From the NCBI GenBank assembly GCA_965248955.1, contig OZ252212.1, positions 186,001-250,000 of the forward strand: 64,000 bases of DNA, read 5' to 3'. The translations under genes were made by a program, and so were the position numbers. The notes beneath the pieces were generated by a model. It was not told the DNA's origin. It worked only from the letters and a program-made list of their open reading frames with translations, and searched no databases. Position 1 is the first letter of the stretch. Each line of letters opens with the position of its first letter. Positions 7,479 to 16,187 of this stretch are shown one piece after another. The stretch comes from DAOUJH01 sp965248955. Lineage in GTDB: Bacteria > Chloroflexota > Dehalococcoidia > Lucifugimonadales > QGNO01.

Positions 7479-10355
7479 GTGACAACGACACAGCAGAAGT
7501 TGACTATCAATGTAGATGGTCGAGAAATCGAGGCCAAGCCCGGCACCATGGTGCTGGAAGCAGCGATAGAAGCCGGGATATACATCCCGTACCTCTGCTA
7601 TCACCCGGGCATGAAACCGTTTGCCGCATGTCGCATGTGCGTTGTCCAAGAGGAAGTCGAGGTTGAAGTAGAGAGGGACGGAGAAAAGATAACCGAACGG
7701 CAGCTTCGGCCTGCGGCTGCATCCTGCACGCTTCCCGTCAGAAACGGGATGACAATCAGGTCCGCCAGCGATCAATTGCGCAGCCTGCAGAAGGGGATCA
7801 TGGAGATGCTCATATCGGAGCACCCTCACGGCTGCCTGACCTGCCACCGCGTTGAGCTGTGCGGGCCGGAGGACATCTGCCAGAGACACGTATCGGTGAA
7901 CGACCGCTGCGTAATGTGCCCCAAGAACGAACGGTGCGAGTTCAAAGACACCGTGCGTTTCCTGGGCATGGAACTGAACTCGCCGTTGACCTACGAGGTG
8001 AGAACCCCAGAAATCGAGGTCTTCGATCCGTTCTACGACCGCGACTACAACCTATGCATTGTCTGTGGCAGGTGCGTCCGCGTTTGCGAAGAGGCGCGGG
8101 GCGACAACGCGATCACGTTCGTCGAGAGGGCAGGGAAGGTGCTGGTGGGGACGTCCAGTGGAACGTCGCTTTTGGAGTCGGGATGCGAGTTCTGCGGGGC
8201 GTGCCTGGACGTATGCCCGGTAGGCGCCCTTGTCGAACGCGACCACAAGTGGGACAAGGCGGAGAGGATAGCCCGGTCCACCTGTTCCAACTGCTCGGTG
8301 GGCTGCCAGTTGAACTTGGAGGTAAACAAGCGGGAGAAGGTGATCAGGGCAATACCGGAAATCAACGCCCCCGCCAACCACGGCCAGGCCTGCTTCATGG
8401 GCAAGTTCGGCCTTGAGTTCGTGAACCACAAGGACAGGTTGAAGCATCCGCTGATAAGGCGCGAAGGCGATCTTGAGAGAGCGACCTGGGACGAGGCGCT
8501 TGCCTTGGTAGCAGAAAAGCTGGCCGGCTACAAAGGCTCCGGCTTCGCTGCTATTGCATCGGCAAGGAGCACCAACGAATCGGCCTACCTATTGCAAAAG
8601 TTCACCCGCGTCGTGATGCAAAGCAACAACGTGGACATAGACTCCAACACAAGGCCGGCGCTGACCGGCGCCCTGATAGAGCCCCTGGGCTATGCGGGGT
8701 CCAGCAACTCCACCTGGGAATTGAGGAACGCCGAGTGCATTCTGATGGTGGACGCCAACGCCACGGAGGAACACAACGTGCTGGCGGTGCCAATCAAGCA
8801 GGCGGTCAAACAGGACAACGCAAAACTGATAGTCATTGACTCTCGCGAGGTGGAGCTAACCCGCTACGCTCATCTCTGGTTGAGGCCGCGTCCGGGGACC
8901 ACGCTGACCCTGCTCGGTGGGCTGCTGCGGTCGATTGTGAACCAAGGCCTCCTGGATGAAGCGTTCATCTCTGAGCACACTAACGGGATGGATGAAATGA
9001 AGCGCTCCCTGGAGGGCTTCACCCCGGAACATGTATCGCGGGTTACGGGGGTGAGTGCAGAGCAAATAGAAGAATCCGCGCGCATCTTTGCTTCGGCCGG
9101 TGCAAGCGCCATCGTCTACGCCCTGGACAACGCGGCCATGGAGGAGCAGGAGGCCCAGGTGCAGGCCATGGCAAACCTGGCGCTGGTCACAGGCAACCTG
9201 GGCAAACCGTCCGCCGGCCTCTACGCGTTGAGGCGCGGGGCCAACGAACAGGGCGCCAGCGACTTGGGATGCGTACCCGGTCTGCTGCCAGGATACGTGC
9301 TGGTAAGTGACGATGGGGCCAAAAAACGTTTCGAGGAGAAATGGAGCACGCCACTGTCGAACGAGGCCGGGATGGGCATGCGGGGGATCTTGCAGGCGGC
9401 GCGCGACGGCAAAGTCAGGGCAATGCTCCTGCTCGGCGACGGAGCGGCCTATGAAGGCGACGATCTATACGAATCTTTGGACCACGTGGAATTCCTGGTA
9501 GTCCACGATCCATTTCTGGGAGCGGCTGCCCAGCGCGCCGACGTAGTGCTGCCGGCGACTACGTTCGCGGACGAAGACGGCACCTACACAAACCTGGAGC
9601 GGCGGGTGCAGCTGGTGACCAAGGCGATTACGCCGCCCAACGTAGAGGCGCTGCCGGCATGGAAAACGGTCGGCAAGCTGGCCAAGGAGATGGGCGCAGC
9701 CGGTTTCGATTTCGAGAATACGGCGGACGTGTTCGACGAGGCTGCATCGCTGGCAAACTGGATCTACGGCGGCATTTCACACAAGCGGTTGGTCAGGGAA
9801 GCCGTGTTCACCCTGCGGCCCGATCCTTCGCTTCCACAGCCAACGCAGCTCCTGGAATCTGACAGGGTATCGAAGGGTATTCAATGGCCGTGTGCGAACC
9901 AGGACTCGCGTGGAACTCAAGTCCTGTACTCCAACGGATTCCCCTATGGAAAAGCCAGACTGATGCCGGTGGGGCAGCCATCCGAACCGGCGCAGCTTCC
10001 CGCCGACTTCCCGCTATTGCTGGTGCCGGGACGTGTCCTGGCCGACCAGGAAAGAGACGCCGAAGTGGAGCGCTTCGAAGTGGTGAACTCCATAACTCGT
10101 AAGGAGCTGGTCAATATCCATACGGGAGATGCGCAAGACCTGGGCTTGGAAGACGGCGACGCGGTTGAACTGGTTACTGCCAAAAGGAAGGTGCGCGGTA
10201 TAGTCGCAGTAACGGAGTCGGCTCACCGTGGGACGGCAGCGTTCACCCAGCTGTTTGGCCAGCTGGCGACGCAGCTTCAGGCTAGTGAAGACCCAGACCC
10301 AATGTCGCGGGCGCCGGGACTGGTCATAGAGCCCGCACGCCTGGAAAAGGTATAG
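7479..10355 (+). CDS. FdhA/NuoG-like molybdopterin-family iron-sulfur subunit lacking the catalytic Cys/Sec
   Basis: This 958-residue multi-cluster protein contains, in order: a ferredoxin-like [2Fe-2S] domain (Cys40, 51, 54, 83), an HxxxC-type [4Fe-4S] site (His115, Cys119, 122, 128), two [4Fe-4S] ferredoxin sites (Cys193/196/199/203 and 236/239/242/246), a further cubane (Cys269, 272, 276, 305), then a molybdopterin-oxidoreductase domain with a C-terminal dinucleotide-binding part. NAD-dependent formate dehydrogenases place a catalytic Cys or Sec after NNVD; here residues 383-394 read NNVDIDSNTRPA, without any cysteine. It is therefore unlikely to be a formate dehydrogenase and may act as an electron conduit, as NuoG does. 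GTG start with AAGGAGGGG just upstream. Confidence 0.88.
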   Translation: MTTTQQKLTINVDGREIEAKPGTMVLEAAIEAGIYIPYLCYHPGMKPFAACRMCVVQEEVEVEVERDGEKITERQLRPAAASCTLPVRNGMTIRSASDQLRSLQKGIMEMLISEHPHGCLTCHRVELCGPEDICQRHVSVNDRCVMCPKNERCEFKDTVRFLGMELNSPLTYEVRTPEIEVFDPFYDRDYNLCIVCGRCVRVCEEARGDNAITFVERAGKVLVGTSSGTSLLESGCEFCGACLDVCPVGALVERDHKWDKAERIARSTCSNCSVGCQLNLEVNKREKVIRAIPEINAPANHGQACFMGKFGLEFVNHKDRLKHPLIRREGDLERATWDEALALVAEKLAGYKGSGFAAIASARSTNESAYLLQKFTRVVMQSNNVDIDSNTRPALTGALIEPLGYAGSSNSTWELRNAECILMVDANATEEHNVLAVPIKQAVKQDNAKLIVIDSREVELTRYAHLWLRPRPGTTLTLLGGLLRSIVNQGLLDEAFISEHTNGMDEMKRSLEGFTPEHVSRVTGVSAEQIEESARIFASAGASAIVYALDNAAMEEQEAQVQAMANLALVTGNLGKPSAGLYALRRGANEQGASDLGCVPGLLPGYVLVSDDGAKKRFEEKWSTPLSNEAGMGMRGILQAARDGKVRAMLLLGDGAAYEGDDLYESLDHVEFLVVHDPFLGAAAQRADVVLPATTFADEDGTYTNLERRVQLVTKAITPPNVEALPAWKTVGKLAKEMGAAGFDFENTADVFDEAASLANWIYGGISHKRLVREAVFTLRPDPSLPQPTQLLESDRVSKGIQWPCANQDSRGTQVLYSNGFPYGKARLMPVGQPSEPAQLPADFPLLLVPGRVLADQERDAEVERFEVVNSITRKELVNIHTGDAQDLGLEDGDAVELVTAKRKVRGIVAVTESAHRGTAAFTQLFGQLATQLQASEDPDPMSRAPGLVIEPARLEKV

Positions 10356-10443
10356 TCCTTAAGGCTGGCCCAGCACCAGCTTTGCACTTTACACCTAAGA
10401 AGCCGCGGTTTACCCTGTAATCAAGTGACCCGTAGGAGAACCC

Positions 10444-11187
10444 ATGACTTCACCCGTGTCAAAGCCTAAACTGATGACCGCCAGAATAACCAGGCGGGTA
10501 GACGTCACCCATGATCTATGGCAGATATGGGTGAAGCCGGAGGTGCCGTTCGCCTTCAAACCCGGGCAGTATTGCACAATAGGCGTGGACGGGCTGGAAC
10601 GACCGTATTCGATTGTATCGGCGCCGTACGAAGATGAAATAGAGCTGTTCGTAGAGCTGGTGCCGGCCCCGGACGGACGGCTGACGCCCGTGCTTCATGA
10701 TCTGGGAGAGGGAGCGGAGCTGACCATAAGGCCCCGCGCCAAGGGTCTCTTCTTTTTCAAAGAAGAGTACCGGAACCACCTAATGGTGGCCACCGTGACC
10801 GGTGTGGTGCCGTACGTGTCCATATTGCGCCAGTATCTACACGAGGGTAGGGAAGGGCACAGGTTCTTCCTGCTGGTAGGCGCCAGCTACAAAGACGAGT
10901 TTACCTACGACGGCGAGCTGAGAAGACTGGCCGGCGAGCACCCTAATTTCATCAAGTTCGTTCCTACAATCAGCCGGCCTGGAGAGGAGAAAAACGCTTC
11001 CTGGATGGGAGAGACGGGCAGGGTGAACACCATAGTCGGTAAATACGTTCAGGAGTTCGGCTTGAAGCCGGATAATACCCTTATATACGCCTGCGGCCAC
11101 CCCGGCATGATAGAGGACGTGAAGATGCATGCGGCGGAGACCGGCTTCGATTTTCAGGAAGAGCGTTTCTGGAAGGAAGACGACTAG
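10444..11187 (+). CDS. Ferredoxin-NADP reductase-like flavoprotein
   Basis: This 247-residue flavoprotein shows an FAD-binding RPYSIVSAP motif (about residues 56-64), a pyrophosphate-binding TGVVPYVSILR segment replacing the more usual TGTG(I/V)APF form, and the C-terminal YACGHPGMIEDV typical of FNR-type NAD(P)H-binding domains. No iron-sulfur cysteines follow, so it is an FNR rather than a dihydroorotate-dehydrogenase PyrK subunit. It begins 88 bp after the FdhA-like gene with TAGGAGA before the ATG, and may share that transcript. In context it could pass electrons between the NuoEF/FdhA-like complex and ferredoxin or NADP. That partnership is an inference. Confidence 0.88.
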   Translation: MTSPVSKPKLMTARITRRVDVTHDLWQIWVKPEVPFAFKPGQYCTIGVDGLERPYSIVSAPYEDEIELFVELVPAPDGRLTPVLHDLGEGAELTIRPRAKGLFFFKEEYRNHLMVATVTGVVPYVSILRQYLHEGREGHRFFLLVGASYKDEFTYDGELRRLAGEHPNFIKFVPTISRPGEEKNASWMGETGRVNTIVGKYVQEFGLKPDNTLIYACGHPGMIEDVKMHAAETGFDFQEERFWKEDD

Positions 11188-11292
11188 CCTGTCACCAGGG
11201 CTTCGGAACCATTCTCTCCCGTATCTTGGTCGAGTTGTTCTTATGCGGTTGCCCTCATCTGGTGTACAATCCCCTGCAACGGAGCACCGATT

Positions 11293-13854
11293 GTGACTAC
11301 GCCAGTAAGACGGCAATACCTGGATATTAAACGTCGCTATCCCGATTGTATTCTTCTATTCCGCCTGGGCGACTTCTATGAGACTTTCGATGAAGACGCC
11401 AGAGTCGTGGCGCGGGACCTTGACATCGCCCTGACGGCGCGAGCGTTCGGTAAAGGCGAGAAGCACCCCCTGGCCGGCATCCCATATCATGCGCTGGACA
11501 GCTACCTGGGCCGTCTGATCAAGGCGGGGCACAAGGTGGCTATATGTGAGCAGACCAGTGACCCAGCGGTTTCCAAGGGAATCGTGGATAGAGAAGTGGT
11601 CCGAGTGGTCACGCCGGGCACGGTGATTGAGCCCTCCCTTCTGGAGGAGCGCAGCAACAACTACCTGGCCTCGGTCGTCGTCGAGGCGGAAGAGGCCGGA
11701 CTGGCCTACACCGACGTCAGCTCCAGCGACACCGTTTTTGTAACCCAGGTCTCATTGAAGGACATGCCCATGGAGTTGGCCAGGCTGGCTCCCGCTGAAG
11801 CAGTGACACCCCAGGGCCTCCAGGGCGTGCTGCCCGACAGTGTGAAGGCGGCAACCGTGGAGGATGAGGCGTTCCGCTTGGACAGCAGCCGCGAAATGCT
11901 GAAAGAGGAGCTGGGCGTTGCTACGTTGGAGGGATACGGCATAGAGCACTCGCCTCTGATGATACGCGCCGCCGGGGGGTTGTTCTTCTACCTGGGCCAG
12001 AACCAACGCCAGGCCCTGGAGCGCATAGCCAAGCTGAGACCTTACGACTTGAAGTCCACCATGTCCCTGGATCCCCAGACCAGGCGCAATCTGGAGCTCT
12101 TTGCGGGGGGAAGGTGGGAATCCAAATCGTACTCTCTGCTGAACGTCCTAGACCTGACCAAAACATCAATGGGCGGCCGCTTGCTCAGACAGTGGGTAGG
12201 CCAACCACTGATGGAGACAACGGCTATACGGCAGCGGCAGGACAGCGTGGAATGGTTTCACAAGGACGGAGTCAGACGCAACAGGGTCGTCAGAACACTC
12301 TCGGAAGTGTCCGACGTGGAGAGATTGGTGAACCGGGTGAAGAGCGGCATATCCTCGGCGCGAGACCTGGTGGCGCTGCGCCGCAGCTTGGAGGCCGTAC
12401 CGGAACTGCAGGCCATCCTGGGAGAAGACGGCGGTCCGCAGGTGAAGTGGCTGCTGGCAAAGCTGCCTTCCTGCAAGGAGACGGCGGCGGTGATCCGTCA
12501 GGCAATAGCGGACGAGCCCGGCCAGGTGGGAGAGGGCGCGGTGATACGCTCGGGGTTCTCCGCAGAGCTGGACGAGTTGCGCACGGCGGCAACGAGCGCG
12601 CGCGGGTACATAGCAAAGCTGGAGGTACAGGAACGGGAGCGGACGGGGATACGAAACCTGAAAGTGGGCTACAACAAGGTGTTCGGCTACTACATAGAGG
12701 TAACCAGGCCCAACCTGGATCGGGTGCCGTCGGAATACCAGCGGCGGCAGACCCTGACCGGTGGCGAGAGGTTCATTACGCCTGAGCTCAAGGATTACGA
12801 AAACATGATCCTCAATGCCAGAGAGCGGCTGGAAGAGATGGAGATTTCGCTGTACCGGCAGGTCTGCAACCAGGTGGGGCAGGCCTCCGGGCCAATATTG
12901 CATGCTGCAGAAACGGTAGCCCATATCGACGTGTTCACGGCGCTGGCCGGGGCGGCGCAACGGTTCGATTATGTGCGGCCCGAGGTAGACGAAAGCACCA
13001 CGATCGAAATCAAGGACGGGCGCCATCCGGTGGTGGAAGCCCTGCTGCCGCCGGGGGACTTCGTGCCCAACGATACGTCCCTTTCAGGCGAAGAGGCCGG
13101 TTTGATCATCCTTACCGGGCCCAACATGTCGGGCAAATCCACCTACCTTAGGCAGGTGGGGCTGATTGTGCTGATGGCTCAAATGGGCAGCTTTGTTCCC
13201 GCAAGGTCGGCACGGATAGGCCTGGTCGACCGCATCTTCACCAGGGTAGGGCTGCAGGACGACCTTGCCGTGGGGCAGTCCACGTTCATGGTGGAGATGG
13301 TGGAAACGGCCAGCATCCTGAACAGCGCTACAAACAGATCCCTGGTGATCCTGGACGAGATAGGAAGGGGCACCAGCACCTACGACGGCCTGTCGATAGC
13401 CCAAGCGGTCGCGGAGCACATACACAACGACCCCATGCTAGGATGCCGCACCCTGTTCGCCACCCACTACCAGGAGCTGACCGAGCTGGCCCATACTCTA
13501 CCAAGGGTAAGAAACTACTCCGTATCCGTATCTGAAGAAGGCGGTACAGTAGCGTTTCTACACCGCATTGTGCCCGGAGGGGCGGATAGAAGCTATGGAG
13601 TGCACGTAGCCCAGCTGGCGGGCTTACCCCGCGATGTAATACTCCGCGCCTGGGAACTCCTCAGATACCTGGAGGGAAGCGAGCGCAATGGAGCAGCGCC
13701 CAAAGGTGGGGAAAACGGAGCCATACAGCTGGGGTTGTTTGCCGGCACACCGGCCGTAACGGAAGAACTGCTGAAGCTGGACGTGACGGCTATGACCCCC
13801 ATGGAGGCCATCAATGCGTTGTACTCCCTACAGCAGAAGGCAAAGGATAGTTGA
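11293..13854 (+). CDS. mutS: DNA mismatch repair ATPase MutS
   Basis: This 853-residue MutS has all domains. The mismatch-binding N-terminus carries the FYE signature in FRLGDFYETF (residues 17-26), followed by connector and lever domains, the clamp, and an ABC-type ATPase with Walker A (GPNMSGKST) and Walker B (VILDEIGRGTS). The C-terminal helix-turn-helix (LAGLPRDVILRA) is also present. It recognises base mispairs and small loops and recruits MutL. The start is GTG at 11293; family length supports it. mutL lies 2.3 kb downstream, separated by three unrelated genes. A TACAAT hexamer at 11265-11270 could be a -10 box, without a convincing -35. Confidence 0.97.
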   Translation: MTTPVRRQYLDIKRRYPDCILLFRLGDFYETFDEDARVVARDLDIALTARAFGKGEKHPLAGIPYHALDSYLGRLIKAGHKVAICEQTSDPAVSKGIVDREVVRVVTPGTVIEPSLLEERSNNYLASVVVEAEEAGLAYTDVSSSDTVFVTQVSLKDMPMELARLAPAEAVTPQGLQGVLPDSVKAATVEDEAFRLDSSREMLKEELGVATLEGYGIEHSPLMIRAAGGLFFYLGQNQRQALERIAKLRPYDLKSTMSLDPQTRRNLELFAGGRWESKSYSLLNVLDLTKTSMGGRLLRQWVGQPLMETTAIRQRQDSVEWFHKDGVRRNRVVRTLSEVSDVERLVNRVKSGISSARDLVALRRSLEAVPELQAILGEDGGPQVKWLLAKLPSCKETAAVIRQAIADEPGQVGEGAVIRSGFSAELDELRTAATSARGYIAKLEVQERERTGIRNLKVGYNKVFGYYIEVTRPNLDRVPSEYQRRQTLTGGERFITPELKDYENMILNARERLEEMEISLYRQVCNQVGQASGPILHAAETVAHIDVFTALAGAAQRFDYVRPEVDESTTIEIKDGRHPVVEALLPPGDFVPNDTSLSGEEAGLIILTGPNMSGKSTYLRQVGLIVLMAQMGSFVPARSARIGLVDRIFTRVGLQDDLAVGQSTFMVEMVETASILNSATNRSLVILDEIGRGTSTYDGLSIAQAVAEHIHNDPMLGCRTLFATHYQELTELAHTLPRVRNYSVSVSEEGGTVAFLHRIVPGGADRSYGVHVAQLAGLPRDVILRAWELLRYLEGSERNGAAPKGGENGAIQLGLFAGTPAVTEELLKLDVTAMTPMEAINALYSLQQKAKDS

Positions 13855-13880
13855 TAAGAACCGCTGGGCAAGCCGGTGAG

Positions 13881-14465
13881 ATGAGCGTGGATTTGGGGAC
13901 TACCGTATACCTGGCCGATAGAAAGTCCTGGCGTGCCTGGCTTGCGGAACACCACGACAGTGAAGCCGAAGTCTGGCTTATATACTATCGCAGAGAGACG
14001 GGCAAGCCCCGCATCTCCTACAACGACGCGGTGGAAGAGGCGTTGTGCTACGGCTGGGTGGACAGCATAGTGAAGGGCATAGACGAGGAGCGGTTTGCTC
14101 AACGGTTCTCTAAGAGGAAAAATAAGAGCGCGCTCTCTCAGATGAACAAGGAGCGAATACGCAGCCTCATTGCCCGGAAGAAGATGACCAAGGCGGGACT
14201 GGACGCCGTGGCGCACGTCTTCGATCCGGTTGCGGACGAAGCAAAGGAGTTTACAATTCCGCGGGAAATCCTTGCCGCTCTGAAGGCAAACGACCAAGCG
14301 TGGCGTAATTTCCAAGAATTCCCCGGTGCGTACAGGAGAATTCGCATAGCCTATATTGAAAGCCGCAAACGTCACGGCGCGGAGAGGTATCGGAAGGCTC
14401 TTGAGCATTTCATAAAGATGACCGCCCAGAACAAACGGTTCGGCTACGTCAAGGAGATGACCTGA
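13881..14465 (+). CDS. YdeI/OmpD-associated (OmdA-like) family protein
   Basis: This 194-residue protein matches the YdeI-like family: an N-terminal region with SWRAWLAEHH and VWLIYYRRETGKPRISYNDAVEEALCYGW-type signatures, then a DSIVKGID motif, a basic RFSKRKNKSALSQMNKER stretch, and a C-terminal helical domain. Family members are annotated loosely as bacteriocin-protection or OmpD-associated proteins; the biochemical role is not established. The frame is open from 13851, overlapping the mutS stop, but the ATG at 13881 gives the expected N-terminus. It probably reads through from mutS. Confidence 0.82.
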   Translation: MSVDLGTTVYLADRKSWRAWLAEHHDSEAEVWLIYYRRETGKPRISYNDAVEEALCYGWVDSIVKGIDEERFAQRFSKRKNKSALSQMNKERIRSLIARKKMTKAGLDAVAHVFDPVADEAKEFTIPREILAALKANDQAWRNFQEFPGAYRRIRIAYIESRKRHGAERYRKALEHFIKMTAQNKRFGYVKEMT

Positions 14466-14469
14466 ACGT

Positions 14470-14498
14470 TTGACACTGCACTAGCGCCTCTCTATGAT
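14470..14498 (+). promoter_or_regulatory. Near-consensus sigma-70 promoter
   Basis: TTGACA (14470-14475), a 17-bp spacer and TATGAT (14493-14498, 5 of 6) form one of the best promoter matches in the window. It sits immediately after the YdeI-like stop and would drive the DUF7666-like/HAD pair with a leader of about 170 nt. I see no riboswitch or other recognised structure in that leader. Confidence 0.7.
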
Positions 14499-14674
14499 AC
14501 TGTCTACCTTCTATTGAGCTGACCCAAGAATTCAACAACGCAATTGACAGCCCTACGCATATCCAAGACTCCTCCATGCGGTGAGAGTCCACCCCTCAGC
14601 ACCTTTCGCCCCGGCAGCCTGTCCCGCGCATCCCGCGACGCCGGTGGTTGCGGCCTACGCTTTGGTGGGACGTC

Positions 14675-15664
14675 GTGACCCTGTACAAATGGCTGACCTC
14701 CGAGATGACCTCTCACCGGGATAAGCAGTTCAGGTGGTGGCCTGAAGGCATGCACGAGGCCGGGGAGTTCGACGACAAGTCCATGGGAGCGCAGGGCAGG
14801 GGACTGCACCTGCTGAAGCGTCCCGTGGACGCCCTCAGGTTCGGCCACTGGCCCGGGCACCTGTTCGAGGCGGAGGCCGTCGACCCGATAGCGGAGGACG
14901 ACTTTAAGGTGCGCTGCTCCAAGGTCAGGTTGATACAAGAGGTGGGCCGGGCACGGGTATTCGGTCCACAGGGAGACCGATTCTCCACTTTCGTCTCCTG
15001 GCTTGCCGACATACCGTGGCTGGAGGGGGAAGAGTCCATAGAAGCGGCCATAGAAGCCGCCGTGGAATACCAGTCGCGGTTGTCCTCGTGGGGCTGGAAG
15101 ATGCTTCCCGTGGAAACGGTGCGATTCGAACAATGGATCGCGGGCGCCAACTACTATGCGACCGCGGTCAATCCCAGCGCGCTCACCGGGGCCTGGACGG
15201 CCTGGGCAGAAACCGGAGTCGACTGGTATCACTGGGTAGCTCCCTGGGCCGCGTCGATCTCATGGGGTGGCGGATGGTCCAGCCTGGAGGCCGGGGCCGG
15301 AGCGGCGGCCTGGGCCGTGGCCAAGAAGGAATGGAAGGGGGCATCTCCGTGGCCCGCTCCCAATGACGATTTCTGGAAGGAGACGGCCAACAAAGTGCGG
15401 CGGGCAACAAGGATGATAGCTGGCTCAGCCGCCAACGATACGGCAAGAGCAGCAGAGTATATAATATGCTCGGAAAGCTTGCCGCTGAACCCATACGAGC
15501 CCCTTATGCTCGTCTGGATGCTCGGATACTGGCCCATAGGTGTAATCGACGGGAAGTATATGATAGGAGATATTTCCGCTGTGGTTGGCGGCGATAACGC
15601 CGTGCATAAGCAATACAGGAACCCGGAGCTTCTGTTCCGTCAGTACGGGAATTGGACGGCCTGA
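14675..15664 (+). CDS. Uncharacterised Trp-rich protein with a DUF7666-like N-terminal domain
   Basis: This is a 329-residue protein. The N-terminus (LYKWLTSEM, then GRGLHLLKRPVDALRFGHWPG) resembles the short domain often called DUF7666, found in phage and accessory regions. The middle third (about residues 165-235) is rich in Trp, Ala and Gly (AWTAWAETGVDWYHWVAPWA); the C-terminus contains YMIGDISAVVGGDNAVH. There is no signal peptide. The GTG at 14675, preceded by GGTGGGA at 4 bp, fits the domain start better than the TTG at 14648. Its stop directly abuts the ATG of the HAD-like gene, so the two form a cassette. Function unknown; the domain assignment is from pattern memory and should be treated as tentative. 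Confidence 0.65.
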   Translation: MTLYKWLTSEMTSHRDKQFRWWPEGMHEAGEFDDKSMGAQGRGLHLLKRPVDALRFGHWPGHLFEAEAVDPIAEDDFKVRCSKVRLIQEVGRARVFGPQGDRFSTFVSWLADIPWLEGEESIEAAIEAAVEYQSRLSSWGWKMLPVETVRFEQWIAGANYYATAVNPSALTGAWTAWAETGVDWYHWVAPWAASISWGGGWSSLEAGAGAAAWAVAKKEWKGASPWPAPNDDFWKETANKVRRATRMIAGSAANDTARAAEYIICSESLPLNPYEPLMLVWMLGYWPIGVIDGKYMIGDISAVVGGDNAVHKQYRNPELLFRQYGNWTA

Positions 15665-16057
15665 ATGAACATCTTCTTCGACACCGACTATACCTGGCTG
15701 GGAGTTGACGACTCCGTCAGGCCGGGAACCCACGAAATCATGCAAAAGCTCATCGACGAGGGCCACAAGATATACGTCTGGTCGGGCATCGGCATCAGGT
15801 GGCCGGAGGTCCGGCGGCACAACCTTACTCCCTACGTAACCGACTGCTTTGTAAAGCCGTTGGACAACTTCATAGAAGCGCTCGACGACTTGGGGCTTCC
15901 CGTAAGACCCGACATTGTAATAGACGATTACCCGGAGGTTCCCACGGCACTGGGAGGAATCTGGGTAAGGCCGTACTTCTTCTACAACGCGACAGACAAC
16001 GAGATGCAGAGAGTGTACCAGCTTATTTCGCAGTACGCCAGGAACGGAAGCCGCTAG
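15665..16057 (+). CDS. HAD-superfamily protein
   Basis: This 130-residue protein carries haloacid dehalogenase-fold motifs: I as FDTDYT (Asp6 nucleophile, Asp8), II as VWSG, a lysine in CFVKPLD and the acidic motif IV in DIVIDDYPEV. The cap domain is minimal, which suits a phosphatase acting on a macromolecule or a large substrate. The ATG begins at the base after the stop of the DUF7666-like gene, indicating coupled translation. Its substrate cannot be predicted. Confidence 0.78.
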   Translation: MNIFFDTDYTWLGVDDSVRPGTHEIMQKLIDEGHKIYVWSGIGIRWPEVRRHNLTPYVTDCFVKPLDNFIEALDDLGLPVRPDIVIDDYPEVPTALGGIWVRPYFFYNATDNEMQRVYQLISQYARNGSR

Positions 16058-16187
16058 GGGACCACATGCCCCCCGCCGGCCGGGCTCTGAACCCGCCCTT
16101 GTTTTCTCCAAGTCGTGAAATCCCTAGCTAGTGCCCCCTGAGGGCAAGATGCTACCATGGCAGCATCCTCTATCCATTGCTGATGAG

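Noticed and set aside
7479..10355. Formate dehydrogenase with selenocysteine
   Set aside because: There is no in-frame TGA, and the active-site position contains neither Cys nor Sec.
12166..13026. Long open frame on the minus strand (286 codons)
   Set aside because: It lies wholly inside mutS, has no family features and reflects codon bias of the opposite strand.
14504..15232. Minus-strand 242-codon frame opposite the DUF7666-like gene
   Set aside because: Composition is proline/arginine-rich without motifs. The plus strand has a promoter, a start site, a recognisable domain and a coupled downstream gene.
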